Source: Lysinibacillus pakistanensis
GTDB taxonomy: Bacteria > Bacillota > Bacilli > Bacillales_A > Planococcaceae
Length of the DNA: 64,000 nucleotides
Direction: 5' to 3'
Assembly: GCF_030123245.1 (NCBI RefSeq)
Contig: NZ_CP126101.1
Location: 3,718,501 to 3,782,500 of the forward strand
Positions 20,750 to 29,234 of this stretch are shown piece by piece. Each line of letters starts with the position of its first letter. The first letter of the stretch is position 1. Both the position numbers and the translations under genes were made by a program. The notes under the pieces are model-generated. The model was not told where the DNA came from, ran no database searches, and worked only from the letters and a program-made list of their open reading frames with translations.

Positions 20750-21040
20750 TGCAATAGTGTAGAACTTTAAATATTTTCTTCCCTCAAAAGTAAAGTAAAA
20801 GCATATTACTCACCATCATTAAATGGATAAAATAGTAGTACAATTCTATAGCTGTCAACCTACATTTTGTGCATAAAACTACTTTATAATTAAACATAAA
20901 GCCACTTATTGCTGACATATTGCTTTCGCATAGAAAAATGTTATCAGCTTCATTTTTGCGAAAAATAGTGATGGCTAAGACTTCAATTTATCACTATACA
21001 TTTATGTGAAATGCCAATGAAAATACTATGAGCAATGGTT

Positions 21041-21169
21041 GATTGGAGTGTAGACTGAGTGACTACTTGGGGATTCAGCGTCACAGATGAGACCCTGGAG
21101 CGAGCAACGCGAGTGAAGCGGCTCATCGGACGCCCCCAGGAAAGCACTCAGTCGGAACGGAGATCAACC
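21041..21169 (-). repeat. GC-rich hairpin module B of copy 1
   Basis: Homologue of module A in opposite orientation, 129 bases. CAGACTGAGTGACT-type ends (ACTGAGTG at 21054 and CACTCAGT at 21147) pair across the module. The pairing of A with B would let the whole element snap back. Confidence 0.7.
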
Positions 21170-21245
21170 TCTCGTTTTGAAAAAAGGCTATACTTTTTAA
21201 TTTGTCACCTTGATTTCATTGACATAATAGTACTTCAACAGCATG

Positions 21246-21274
21246 AGACATACTAAATAGGTATGTCTTTTTTT
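21246..21274 (+). terminator. terminator carrying the right-hand duplicated hairpin
   Basis: The eight-base-arm hairpin (AGACATAC/GTATGTCT, loop of seven) is followed directly by a T run. The left-hand duplicate at 20539-20561 lacks the T run. The original terminator of the 20066 gene was therefore probably intact before the element split it. Confidence 0.8.
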
Positions 21275-21485
21275 GTGTCTTTGAATAAGTTTATCCTTTT
21301 CGTGGCGTTTCTATCATATCAACTTTCTTTAGATTCTGGAATTCCCATTGTAAATATGCTCCTATATCACTAGAAAACTTTACTATTTTATTAACTTGTC
21401 TGTAAAAGGCGCTATTACAAACAAAAATGTTGTTATGATGATAAAATGCTTTATAGAACTTTATTTAACTTCGGGGGAAATAACT

Positions 21486-22328
21486 ATGAATATTCAAGAT
21501 GCATTGAAGTCCTTTTCTACTATGACGCTTACCATACGTCAAGAATTTATGATAAAGAATGGCGAATGGTTGTTACAAGAGATGTTAGACCATATTGGTT
21601 CACCGGATGCTGTATTACGGGACCAATTAATATACCGTACTTTTATTGAATTACTAAGTGACAATTTACTGACTACACAGCAGCTACAATTTTTATTTGA
21701 CACAGCCTCTAGTGACAACTACTTATTTTTGAACATTGGGGAAGAAATGACAGATAGCGTCTTTACACGATCATTTTCTGCATTATTGGTTGCAGGGTTA
21801 CTATCAAAGGATACTTCATTACAAACACTAGACGCCAATCGACTTGAGCCTTATTTTCAAAAGATTGGACGGTATTTATTATTAGAGAAAGATACACGAG
21901 GATTTGTTCAAGATAAGGGATGGGCGCACAGTATTGCACATGGTGCTGATTTAGCTACCATGACGATTAAGCACCCTAAATTCGATTTACAGTATGCACC
22001 AGCCATTTTGCATGCATTAAAACTTGTTTCGTGGAAAAATACCGTCTATGTAAACGATGAGGAGGAACGCTTAGTTACGATTATCGAAGCCCTTCTAGAT
22101 CGAAATTACTCTGAAGAAGCATTAATCGAATTCGTTCAGCAAGCTTTTGATAAATTTGAAATGCATTTAGTAACACAAGGCTATAATGAAAGCTTTTTTA
22201 GCGGACGTACATGTACATTAAATATCATGAAAACTTTATACTTCGCATTAAAAATGAACAATCGATCACCTAAACTGCAAAACGCCATTTATGGACAAGT
22301 TGCCAAATGGCTAAAACTCGGTGCCTGA
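21486..22328 (+). CDS. DUF2785 family protein
   Basis: A 280-aa soluble, largely helical protein. The segment FVQDKGWAHSIAHGADLATMTIKHP is the hallmark of the DUF2785 family, whose function is unknown. I use the ATG at 21486, seven bases after GGGGGA. The open frame extends 30 codons upstream into AT-rich sequence without another ribosome site. It is monocistronic with a strong terminator. Copy 1 of the fold-back element ends about 220 bases upstream, so the promoter must lie between. Confidence 0.85.
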   Translation: MNIQDALKSFSTMTLTIRQEFMIKNGEWLLQEMLDHIGSPDAVLRDQLIYRTFIELLSDNLLTTQQLQFLFDTASSDNYLFLNIGEEMTDSVFTRSFSALLVAGLLSKDTSLQTLDANRLEPYFQKIGRYLLLEKDTRGFVQDKGWAHSIAHGADLATMTIKHPKFDLQYAPAILHALKLVSWKNTVYVNDEEERLVTIIEALLDRNYSEEALIEFVQQAFDKFEMHLVTQGYNESFFSGRTCTLNIMKTLYFALKMNNRSPKLQNAIYGQVAKWLKLGA

Positions 22329-22343
22329 TTCCTTAGAATGTCA

Positions 22344-22385
22344 GATAGCAAACTTAGTGTACTCTAAGATTGCTATCTTTTTTTA
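22344..22385 (+). terminator. Rho-independent terminator
   Basis: GATAGCAA (22344-22351) pairs with TTGCTATC (22370-22377), extended by CTTAG/CTAAG, and is followed by eight T residues, 16 bases after the DUF2785 stop. Confidence 0.9.
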
Positions 22386-22636
22386 GAACATTTTTTACTT
22401 TTCGAGCAAAACATGCACAACCTAATATTTGGATATCAAAGAGATCCATTAATTATATTAACATAATTAATATTTCATTCCAAATTCCCCCTTTATAATC
22501 ATTCCTTACATTGAAAAATTATCCTTTTTTATGCTTAAATTATCTTTTGATGTACTCCTTTTTTCAATAAAACGCAACCAAAATGTTTCATCCTCTTTGA
22601 CTTCACGCGTATTTTATTACAAAATGGCGTCCAAAA

Positions 22637-22681
22637 TGTGAAATGGTATTTTCACAAAAAAAATTATTTACTTAGGTAAAT
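22637..22681 (+). promoter_or_regulatory. two dyads in the long qox leader region
   Basis: The 729-base gap before qoxA holds TGTGAAA-N6-TTTCACA (22637-22655) and ATTTAC-N4-GTAAAT (22666-22681), separated by about ten bases. The first resembles a Rex or FNR/Crp-type half-site pair but with wider spacing than the usual TGTGA-N6-TCACA, so the regulator is uncertain. The rest is AT-rich, with no ORF, and carries the qox promoter(s) and a long 5' leader. Confidence 0.4.
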
Positions 22682-23114
22682 ACCATAAACTCAGTATTTT
22701 CAACGTTTCAACAGTGTTTATTTTACAAAGCCTTAAAATACCAATATTAAAATAACGTTTTTTGTTCAAAAAATGTTCATATTCACCCCCTACTTACTAT
22801 TAAATTTATAACAAAATAATTTTTTTTCTGTAAAACGGGGCGTATAATCCAATGTGCAAACAACGCCATTTGTGTCGATTGATTATGGCACAGTCTTTAA
22901 TTCGATTGCACAGATTTATGGCTTTGCAAACGCTTGCACTAGACCAATCAAACACTAGATTCAATGTTTCATATTGAACCATGCCATTGTAAGTACTTTT
23001 AGGACTTTGATTGGTACACCAAATAAAAGAGGTGACCTTATTTACTCATCTATTTATAAATGTGAAATTTAACATGAAATTTATGAATAGTCGTTCTATA
23101 GAAAGGAGTCAAAC

Positions 23115-24047
23115 ATGAAAAAGAAGTTAAGCTTAATGTTTGTAGCATTTAGTGCCCTTGCCATTCTTGCTGGATGTGAACCTCTAACAATTTTAGATCC
23201 AAAAGGACCAAATGCTAAAACATTATCAGACACAATTATTTTATCCATTATCACAATGGCCTTTATATTATTAGTCGTGTATGTACTTTTAATATTTATG
23301 CTAACAAAATATCGTGCTTCAAAAGCACCTGCTAATTATGAGCCACCTCATGAAGAAGGCAGTCATTTACTTGAAATTACATGGACAGTTATTCCAATTA
23401 TCATTGTTGCGTTTTTAGCAATCGTAACAGTTAGAACAACAAGTACAGTAGAAGCCAAGCCAGATGGTTATGACAATCAAGAGCCACTTGTAATTTATGC
23501 TTCTTCTTCTAACTGGAAATGGCATTTTAGCTATCCAGAGCAAGGAATTGAGACAGTAAACTACGTAAATATTCCAGTTGATCGACCAATTGAATTTAAA
23601 CTGTACTCTTTCGGACCAATTACAAGTTTTTGGATTCCTCAATTAGCAGGTCAAAAATACGCAATGAGCGACATGTTGACTACTATTCACTTAGCAGCTG
23701 ATGAGGTTGGTTCATATATGGGACGTAACTCCAACTTTAGTGGTCGTGGATTTGCTGAAATGGAATTTGAAGCACAATCTATGACACAGGAAGATTTTGA
23801 TAAATGGGTTTCAGATGTAAAGGCAAATGAAAAACCATTAACAAAAGAGAAATTTGATGAGCTATTAAAAGCTGAGCATGTTGGTCGTTCCAGCTATTCA
23901 TCAACACATTTAGAATTTAGTCCTGCTCCTATGGAACATAGTGAACATATGAACATGTCTGACAAAGAAATGGATCACTCTAAGATGAACCATGAGGGCC
24001 ATTCAACAGATTCACAAGAAAATTCTAATGCAACACATTCACATTAA
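23115..24047 (+). CDS. qoxA: cytochrome aa3 quinol oxidase subunit II
   Basis: A membrane-anchored subunit of the menaquinol oxidase. A lipoprotein signal (LAILAGC, cysteine at residue 21) is followed by two transmembrane helices (about 38-62 and 83-105) and the periplasmic-type cupredoxin domain. The CuA cysteines of cytochrome c oxidases are missing in SFWIPQLAGQKYAMSDM, which marks it as a quinol oxidase. The last 35 residues are unusually rich in His and Met and could bind copper. The ATG follows AAAGGAG. First gene of qoxABCD. Confidence 0.94.
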   Translation: MKKKLSLMFVAFSALAILAGCEPLTILDPKGPNAKTLSDTIILSIITMAFILLVVYVLLIFMLTKYRASKAPANYEPPHEEGSHLLEITWTVIPIIIVAFLAIVTVRTTSTVEAKPDGYDNQEPLVIYASSSNWKWHFSYPEQGIETVNYVNIPVDRPIEFKLYSFGPITSFWIPQLAGQKYAMSDMLTTIHLAADEVGSYMGRNSNFSGRGFAEMEFEAQSMTQEDFDKWVSDVKANEKPLTKEKFDELLKAEHVGRSSYSSTHLEFSPAPMEHSEHMNMSDKEMDHSKMNHEGHSTDSQENSNATHSH

Positions 24048-24074
24048 TTTTTAAATCTGAAAGGAGCGCATCCA

Positions 24075-26018
24075 ATGAGTATGGAAGAAGTTTTCCATCC
24101 AATGCAAGAACCGATGATTTTAGCGGCAGCTATTAGTATCGTCGTTGGAGCAGTTGTTATTTTTGCTGGCCTTACTTATTTCAAAAAATGGGGCTATTTC
24201 TATAAAAACTGGCTTTCAACTGTTGACCATAAAAAAATCGGTATTATGTATATCGCTGTAGCGCTTTTAATGCTTTTCCGCGGTGGTATTGATGCATTGT
24301 TAATGCGTGCACAAACGGCGGTTCCAGACAATGGACTTCTAGATGCACAACACTATAATGAAATATTTACAACACACGGTTTATTAATGATTTTATTTAT
24401 GGCTATGCCATTCGTAATTGGTTTAATGAATATTGTTATCCCACTGCAAATTGGTGCACGTGACGTAGCCTTTCCACGTCTAAATGCAGTCAGCTTCTGG
24501 TTATTTGCAGCTGGTGCTGGTTTATTAAACTTATCATTTATCATTGGTGGTTCTCCAGATGCTGGTTGGACAGCCTACTTCCCACTATCAGGAACAGAGT
24601 TTAGTCCAACTGTTGGGAACAACTACTATTCTTTAGCTTTACAGTTATCAGGTATTGGTACATTAATGACGGGTGTAAACTTTATTACAACAATCATTAA
24701 AATGCGTGCACCTGGTATGACATTAATGAAAATGCCAATGTTCACTTGGTCAATTTTAATTACAAACATTATTATCGTATTTGCATTCCCAGTGTTAACT
24801 GTAGCGCTTGCATTAATGATGCTTGACCGTCAATTTGGTACACAGTTCTTTGCAATGCAAAATGGCGGTATGGATATGCTTTGGGCCAACCTATTCTGGG
24901 TTTGGGGACATCCTGAAGTATACATCGTTATCCTACCTGCTTTCGGTATCTTCTCAGAAATCATTGCAACATTTGCACGTAAAAACTTATACGGCTATAA
25001 ATCAATGGTTATGAGTATGGTCGTTATTTCGTTACTATCATTCTTAGTATGGGCCCACCACTTCTATACAATGGGTCACGGTGTAATGGTAAACAGTGTA
25101 TTCTCTATTACAACAATGGCAATCGCAGTTCCAACTGGGGTTAAAATCTTTAACTGGTTGCTGACAATGAGGCACGGGAAGATTCAATTTACTACTCCAA
25201 TGCTTTACGCACTTGGCTTTATTCCGATCTTCACAATTGGTGGGGTTACAGGGGTTATGCTAGCAATGGCAAGTGCCGACTATCAATATCATAATACGAT
25301 GTTCTTAGTTGCCCACTTCCACTATGTATTAATTCCAGGGACAGTATTTGGTGTACTTGCTGGTTACCACTACTGGTGGCCAAAAATGTTCGGTTTCCGT
25401 TTAAATGAAAAGTTAGGGAAAGCTGGTTTCTGGTTTATTGCAGTATGTTTCAACGTAACCTTCTTCCCATTATTCATTTTAGGTTTAGATGGTTATGCTC
25501 GTCGTATGTATACTTACTCTGAGTCTACTGGCTATGGTCCATTGAACATGCTATCGTTCATCGGTGGACTTGGTCTAGCTGTCGGCTTCGCGTTAATCGT
25601 GTACAATATCTACTACAGCTGGAAACATATGCCTCGTAATGAAAAAGCGGATGTTTGGGATGGTCGTACGCTAGAATGGGCTACTCATTCTCCAGTACCA
25701 GAGTATAACTTTGCAGTAGTTCCAACGGTTACACGTTTAGATGAATACTGGTTCGCGAAAAAAGAAGGTCGCGATATTACAGCAGGTAAAATTGAAAAAA
25801 TTCACATGCCGAACAACACTGGCACACCATTCTGGATGAGCGGATTCTTCTTCCTTGCAGCATTCTTCGCTGTATTCAATCTATGGATTCCAGCCATCAT
25901 TAGTATGCTTGGTGTATTTGGCTTTATGATTCATCGTTCATTTGAAAAAGATCATGGTCGTTACATTTCAGTTGAGGAAGTTATGGCTACTGAGAAAAGC
26001 TTGAGAGGTGATAAATAA
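24075..26018 (+). CDS. qoxB: cytochrome aa3 quinol oxidase subunit I
   Basis: The catalytic heme-copper oxidase subunit, 647 aa with about fourteen membrane helices. It contains the heme/CuB ligands and channel motifs: WGHPEVYI (CuB histidine and cross-linked tyrosine region), [10 protein letters not shown] (CuB histidines) and HFHYVL (heme histidines). It reduces oxygen to water and pumps protons. It starts 27 bases after qoxA behind GGAG. Its 3' end carries the ribosome site for qoxC. Confidence 0.97.
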   Translation: MSMEEVFHPMQEPMILAAAISIVVGAVVIFAGLTYFKKWGYFYKNWLSTVDHKKIGIMYIAVALLMLFRGGIDALLMRAQTAVPDNGLLDAQHYNEIFTTHGLLMILFMAMPFVIGLMNIVIPLQIGARDVAFPRLNAVSFWLFAAGAGLLNLSFIIGGSPDAGWTAYFPLSGTEFSPTVGNNYYSLALQLSGIGTLMTGVNFITTIIKMRAPGMTLMKMPMFTWSILITNIIIVFAFPVLTVALALMMLDRQFGTQFFAMQNGGMDMLWANLFWVWGHPEVYIVILPAFGIFSEIIATFARKNLYGYKSMVMSMVVISLLSFLVWAHHFYTMGHGVMVNSVFSITTMAIAVPTGVKIFNWLLTMRHGKIQFTTPMLYALGFIPIFTIGGVTGVMLAMASADYQYHNTMFLVAHFHYVLIPGTVFGVLAGYHYWWPKMFGFRLNEKLGKAGFWFIAVCFNVTFFPLFILGLDGYARRMYTYSESTGYGPLNMLSFIGGLGLAVGFALIVYNIYYSWKHMPRNEKADVWDGRTLEWATHSPVPEYNFAVVPTVTRLDEYWFAKKEGRDITAGKIEKIHMPNNTGTPFWMSGFFFLAAFFAVFNLWIPAIISMLGVFGFMIHRSFEKDHGRYISVEEVMATEKSLRGDK

Positions 26019-26019
26019 T

Positions 26020-26619
26020 ATGAAAATCGATTCTTCACTTCCATTAGAATATAGTACAGAGGAAAATCGCCTGAAAATTTTCGGTTTCTGGATTTTCCTT
26101 GGCGCCGAAATCGTGTTATTTGCTACACTATTTACTGTATATTTCACACTTCATACACGTACAGGTAGCGGTCCAAATGGCGCTGAAATTTTTGAATTAA
26201 CACCAGTATTATGGGAAACATTCTTATTATTAACAAGTAGTTTCACAATTGGTCTTGGCGTTCATGCAATGCGCATTGGCAATAAAAAAGCAATGATGAC
26301 ATTTTTCATCATTACACTGCTTTTAGGCCTTGGTTTCTTAGGTATTGAGATTGATGAGTTTGTGACATATGTTCATGAAGGTGCAACAATTCGAACAAGT
26401 GCATTCTTATCGGCATTGATGACTTTACTTGGTACGCACGGTCTCCACGTAACATTTGGTTTCTTCTGGGGCGTTGCCATTTTAATGCAAGTAGCTAACC
26501 GTGGTTTAAACCCACAAACGGCTAACAAAGCGTTTATCTTCTCACTGTACTGGCACTTCTTAGACGTTGTTTGGATTTTCATCTTCAGCTTCGTCTACTT
26601 GAAAGGACTGATTAGCTGA
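26020..26619 (+). CDS. qoxC: cytochrome aa3 quinol oxidase subunit III
   Basis: A 199-aa five-helix membrane subunit (family COX3). Motifs are FWIFLGAEIVLFATLF, GLGFLGIEIDEF and TLLGTHGLHVTFGFFW. The ATG at 26020 is nine bases after GAGGTG and one base after the qoxB stop; a GTG at 26008 lies in the ribosome site. It overlaps qoxD by one base (TGATG), so translation is coupled. Confidence 0.95.
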   Translation: MKIDSSLPLEYSTEENRLKIFGFWIFLGAEIVLFATLFTVYFTLHTRTGSGPNGAEIFELTPVLWETFLLLTSSFTIGLGVHAMRIGNKKAMMTFFIITLLLGLGFLGIEIDEFVTYVHEGATIRTSAFLSALMTLLGTHGLHVTFGFFWGVAILMQVANRGLNPQTANKAFIFSLYWHFLDVVWIFIFSFVYLKGLIS

Positions 26620-26903
26620 TGAAGGAATTATTCCCAAAACAACATGTGATGGGCTTCGGCTTCTCACTATTACTAACAATTGTAGCTTTAGCAGTTGTTA
26701 AATTCGATATGTCACTTAATATGGCATTTGGCATTTTACTAGTAACTGCTCTAGCACAAGCGACTGTACAATTAGTATTATTCATGCACATCGGTGAATC
26801 CGAAGATAAGAAAACGTTATATACAACGATATTATATTCTGTATTCGTAGGTGTTGTCACAATCATTGGTACATTATTTGCAATGATCTGGGGCTATAAC
26901 TGA
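26619..26903 (+). CDS. qoxD: cytochrome aa3 quinol oxidase subunit IV
   Basis: A 94-aa subunit with three transmembrane helices (about 10-30, 35-57, 70-92) and the family-typical MHIGESEDK loop. It assists assembly of the CuB site. Its start overlaps the qoxC stop by one base. It is the last gene of the operon. Confidence 0.94.
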   Translation: MKELFPKQHVMGFGFSLLLTIVALAVVKFDMSLNMAFGILLVTALAQATVQLVLFMHIGESEDKKTLYTTILYSVFVGVVTIIGTLFAMIWGYN

Positions 26904-26910
26904 TAAAAAA

Positions 26911-26947
26911 AGTCGAGAAAATATTATTTTCTCGGCTTTTTCTTTTT
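26911..26947 (+). terminator. Rho-independent terminator of qoxABCD
   Basis: GTCGAGAAAAT and ATTTTCTCGGC form a stem with a three-base loop, followed by a T-rich tract, eight bases after the qoxD stop. Confidence 0.92.
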
Positions 26948-27278
26948 TGAAAAAATAACTTTTACTTCAATCAAATGAAATGCGTCCCCAATATCCACAA
27001 TAATTACAACGTTTTAAAAATATCATCAAAAAAATCATTCAATATCTAAAGCTAACTAACTTACTCTCTGTAACACTTCCTCCTACATTTATTATTCAGG
27101 TACTACTTCTTCTTGTCACTTAATATGCAAGAAGACATAAAAATAGAGGTGAAAATTGGTTATTTACTATTATTTTAATATTGAATTAAAATTTTATTTA
27201 AAATAATGAATCTTTTCCTTTTATAGTTATGTATACTAGTAGATATTGTTTTTTTACCAAGAATAGGAGATGAAAGAA
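26948..27278. other. AT-rich gap, probable promoter of the lipoprotein gene
   Basis: Apart from the terminator at its left edge and the AGGAGA ribosome site at its right edge, I see no gene or fold in this stretch. Very AT-rich sequence near 27165-27240 probably holds the promoter. Confidence 0.4.
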
Positions 27279-28145
27279 ATGAACAAATTTTTTAAAGTCT
27301 TAAGTGTTGGAGCACTTGCATTAACACTAGCAGCTTGTAACAGTAGTGCTACCCCAACGAAAGACACAACTAAAAAAAGTACACTTACTCTAGAGCAAGT
27401 GTATGACAAAGCGGTAGATCGCCAAGCAGACGTTAAAAGTGCTAGTGCCAAAATGGAGATGACCCAAGAAACAAAAATGGGGTCAGGCGAAAACGCGATG
27501 GAATTTACTAGCGATTCAAAAATGGAGATGGATGTAGTTACTGAACCACTTGCTATGCACGTTACAGTTACAACGACAGCGCCAGATATGCTTAGTGAAG
27601 GCGACCAAAATACCGAAGCATCAGTTGAAATGTATATGAAGCAGGATTTAGGCATTTTTGTAAAAGACGAAACGTCATCTGATGATAAATGGTTAAAGTT
27701 ACCAAGTACTGATATTGATGCGATTATAAAAGAAACTGCATCACCCGCAAACGCTAAGGAACAATTAGATCAGCTGAAAAAATTTATTGGTGATTTTAAG
27801 TTTGAGCAAACAGATGATGCATATGTTTTAACATTAGACGCAAAGGGCGATAAATTTAAAGAACTTATCGATTCTGAGATTCAAAAATCAATGCAAGAGC
27901 TTAACCTTCAAGAAAACCCTCTTGATAACTTAACGATTGATAAAATGAACTACGTGATATACATTGATAAAGAAACTTTTGATACAAATAAAATAGATGT
28001 GATTATGGATATGAAAATTAAAGTGGAAGATGAAGAATTATCAACAAAAACGAAGACAGTTATTACATACACTGAATTCAACCATCTAAAAACAATTGAT
28101 ATCCCACAAAGCATTATTGATAATGCTAGTGATGTTGCACAATAA
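27279..28145 (+). CDS. lipoprotein, DUF6612-like
   Basis: A 288-aa lipoprotein. MNKFFKVLSVGALALTLAAC is a type II signal with the acylated cysteine at residue 20, followed by a Ser/Thr/Lys linker and an acidic, beta-rich domain. The organisation (LTLEQVYDKAVDRQADVKSASAKMEMTQ, repeated MEMDV strands, EFNHLKTIDIPQSIID end) resembles the DUF6612/LppX-LolA-like fold, a lipid-binding shape. I use the ATG at 27279, eight bases after AGGAGA, not the one at 27270 that touches the ribosome site. Function unknown. Confidence 0.75.
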   Translation: MNKFFKVLSVGALALTLAACNSSATPTKDTTKKSTLTLEQVYDKAVDRQADVKSASAKMEMTQETKMGSGENAMEFTSDSKMEMDVVTEPLAMHVTVTTTAPDMLSEGDQNTEASVEMYMKQDLGIFVKDETSSDDKWLKLPSTDIDAIIKETASPANAKEQLDQLKKFIGDFKFEQTDDAYVLTLDAKGDKFKELIDSEIQKSMQELNLQENPLDNLTIDKMNYVIYIDKETFDTNKIDVIMDMKIKVEDEELSTKTKTVITYTEFNHLKTIDIPQSIIDNASDVAQ

Positions 28146-28150
28146 TTCAT

Positions 28151-28190
28151 TGAAAGCCAGTTTCCTCCATTAAGGAAACTGAGCTTTCTA
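28151..28190 (+). terminator. hairpin terminator after the DUF6612-like gene
   Basis: GAAAGC...AGTTTCCT pairs with AGGAAACT...GCTTTC around a six-base loop with small internal mismatches. A TATTTATTAT tract follows. The stem is long but the T tract is broken. Confidence 0.7.
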
Positions 28191-28436
28191 TTTATTATCA
28201 ATAAACATATTTCACAATCATATAATATTTTTCTCAACATATAGCATAATAAGTATCTAATATAGACTATTATCACTATTAGTCGTTAATTTAAATAATC
28301 TTGCCCTAGATCACCCACATTTTTTTATGAAGTACCAGAGATTATTTTATGCTCAATGGAGCTAATACAGATAATTATTACCATGTGATTGGGCAAAAGA
28401 TATTGCTATAATTTACTGAGAGGGAGTGTGTGAATT

Positions 28437-29129
28437 ATGGCTATAGAATTTCAAGCAATTTCTACAACATTGGGTATCTCTTATTTCGATGTTGTTACAT
28501 ATTTAATTCCTAAGCAATGTCCCCATTGCTATGTCTGGATGATTCCATCGACAATCGATGCCAAACAGCTATCTTATGATTTACATTTTGATATGAATTT
28601 TCTTTCACATTCGTGTGTAGGTTGTAGAAAAAATTTTGTTACTACACATTTCCGTAAAACTTCAAATAATAGCATTACTTTTCATTCTGTTTATCCAGAG
28701 ATGACAAATAAAGCTGTTCCAATTATTATTGCTGAATTTTCTCCGCAATTTGCTAATATATATAGACAAGCTGCATTGGCAGAAAATTTGGATCAAATTG
28801 AACTAGCAACGACTGGCTATCGAATGGCATTAGAAATTCTAGTAAAGGATTATTTAATTGCTGAGTTTCCAGAGCTAGAAGAACAAATAAAATATTCGAG
28901 CTTGCATCAATGTCTGACAGAATATTTTAAAGATATCTCTAATTCTGTCGCAGCCCATGTTGTAAAATCCTTGAGTAATGACTATGTCCATTATATAAAA
29001 AAGCATACTCACGCCGGTTTTGAAGAACTTAAGTTTTATTTTGAGATCTTTGTAAATGATATTGAAACTAAATTAAAATTTAAAAAACCAATTATTAAAA
29101 AAGCAAATATGCTTAGTAGCATGTCATAG
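28437..29129 (+). CDS. DUF4145 domain protein with zinc-finger cysteines
   Basis: A 230-aa cytoplasmic protein. The N-terminal third carries CPHC (residues about 27-30) and CVGC (about 61-64), a likely zinc ribbon. The C-terminal part contains ATTGYRMALEILVKDYLI and the H-x-x-K-rich AHVVKSLSNDYVHYIKKH, as in DUF4145, a domain often found on or near defence and restriction proteins. Here it stands alone with no defence genes beside it. Start after GAGGGAG. Confidence 0.75.
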   Translation: MAIEFQAISTTLGISYFDVVTYLIPKQCPHCYVWMIPSTIDAKQLSYDLHFDMNFLSHSCVGCRKNFVTTHFRKTSNNSITFHSVYPEMTNKAVPIIIAEFSPQFANIYRQAALAENLDQIELATTGYRMALEILVKDYLIAEFPELEEQIKYSSLHQCLTEYFKDISNSVAAHVVKSLSNDYVHYIKKHTHAGFEELKFYFEIFVNDIETKLKFKKPIIKKANMLSSMS

Positions 29130-29132
29130 CAT

Positions 29133-29166
29133 AAAAAGGTGCCTAATTTTTTTAAGCACCTTTTTT
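29133..29166 (+). terminator. Rho-independent terminator
   Basis: AAAAGGTGC and GCACCTTTT form the stem, with a T-rich loop and a trailing T run, a few bases after the DUF4145 gene stop. Confidence 0.9.
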
Positions 29167-29234
29167 CAATCCTTTACTTAGTCTGCAACATTCTCCCTAT
29201 TTAAGAGAGGCAATTGTCTGCCAATATTTCAATA

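Larger units (their letters stand above)
20539..21268 (+). mobile_element. fold-back repeat element, copy 1, in a duplicated terminator hairpin
   Basis: The 684-base core (20562-21245) is bounded by identical 23-base direct repeats at 20539-20561 and 21246-21268. Each repeat is a hairpin (arms AGACATAC / GTATGTCT). The core ends are imperfect terminal inverted repeats (CATAGTGTTGAAAAACTA against CATGCTGTTGAAGTACTA). Inside are two related GC-rich modules in opposite orientation, 20621-20749 and 21041-21169, with an AT-rich centre. No transposase frame is present. A second copy lies inverted at 30348-31052. This looks like a non-autonomous, MITE-like element. Confidence 0.75.

Noticed and set aside
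20562..21245. Group IIC intron as the identity of the terminator-associated repeat
   Set aside because: Such introns do insert after terminators, but they do not duplicate the hairpin, have no terminal inverted repeats, and I see no domain V-like 3' end or reverse transcriptase.
21059..21256. 65-aa plus-strand frame in copy 1 of the repeat
   Set aside because: It is a translation of the GC-rich hairpin module; copy 2 does not keep it, and there is no ribosome site.
27254..27655. 133-aa minus-strand frame opposite the lipoprotein gene
   Set aside because: Mirror of a gene with a clear lipobox, ribosome site and terminator.
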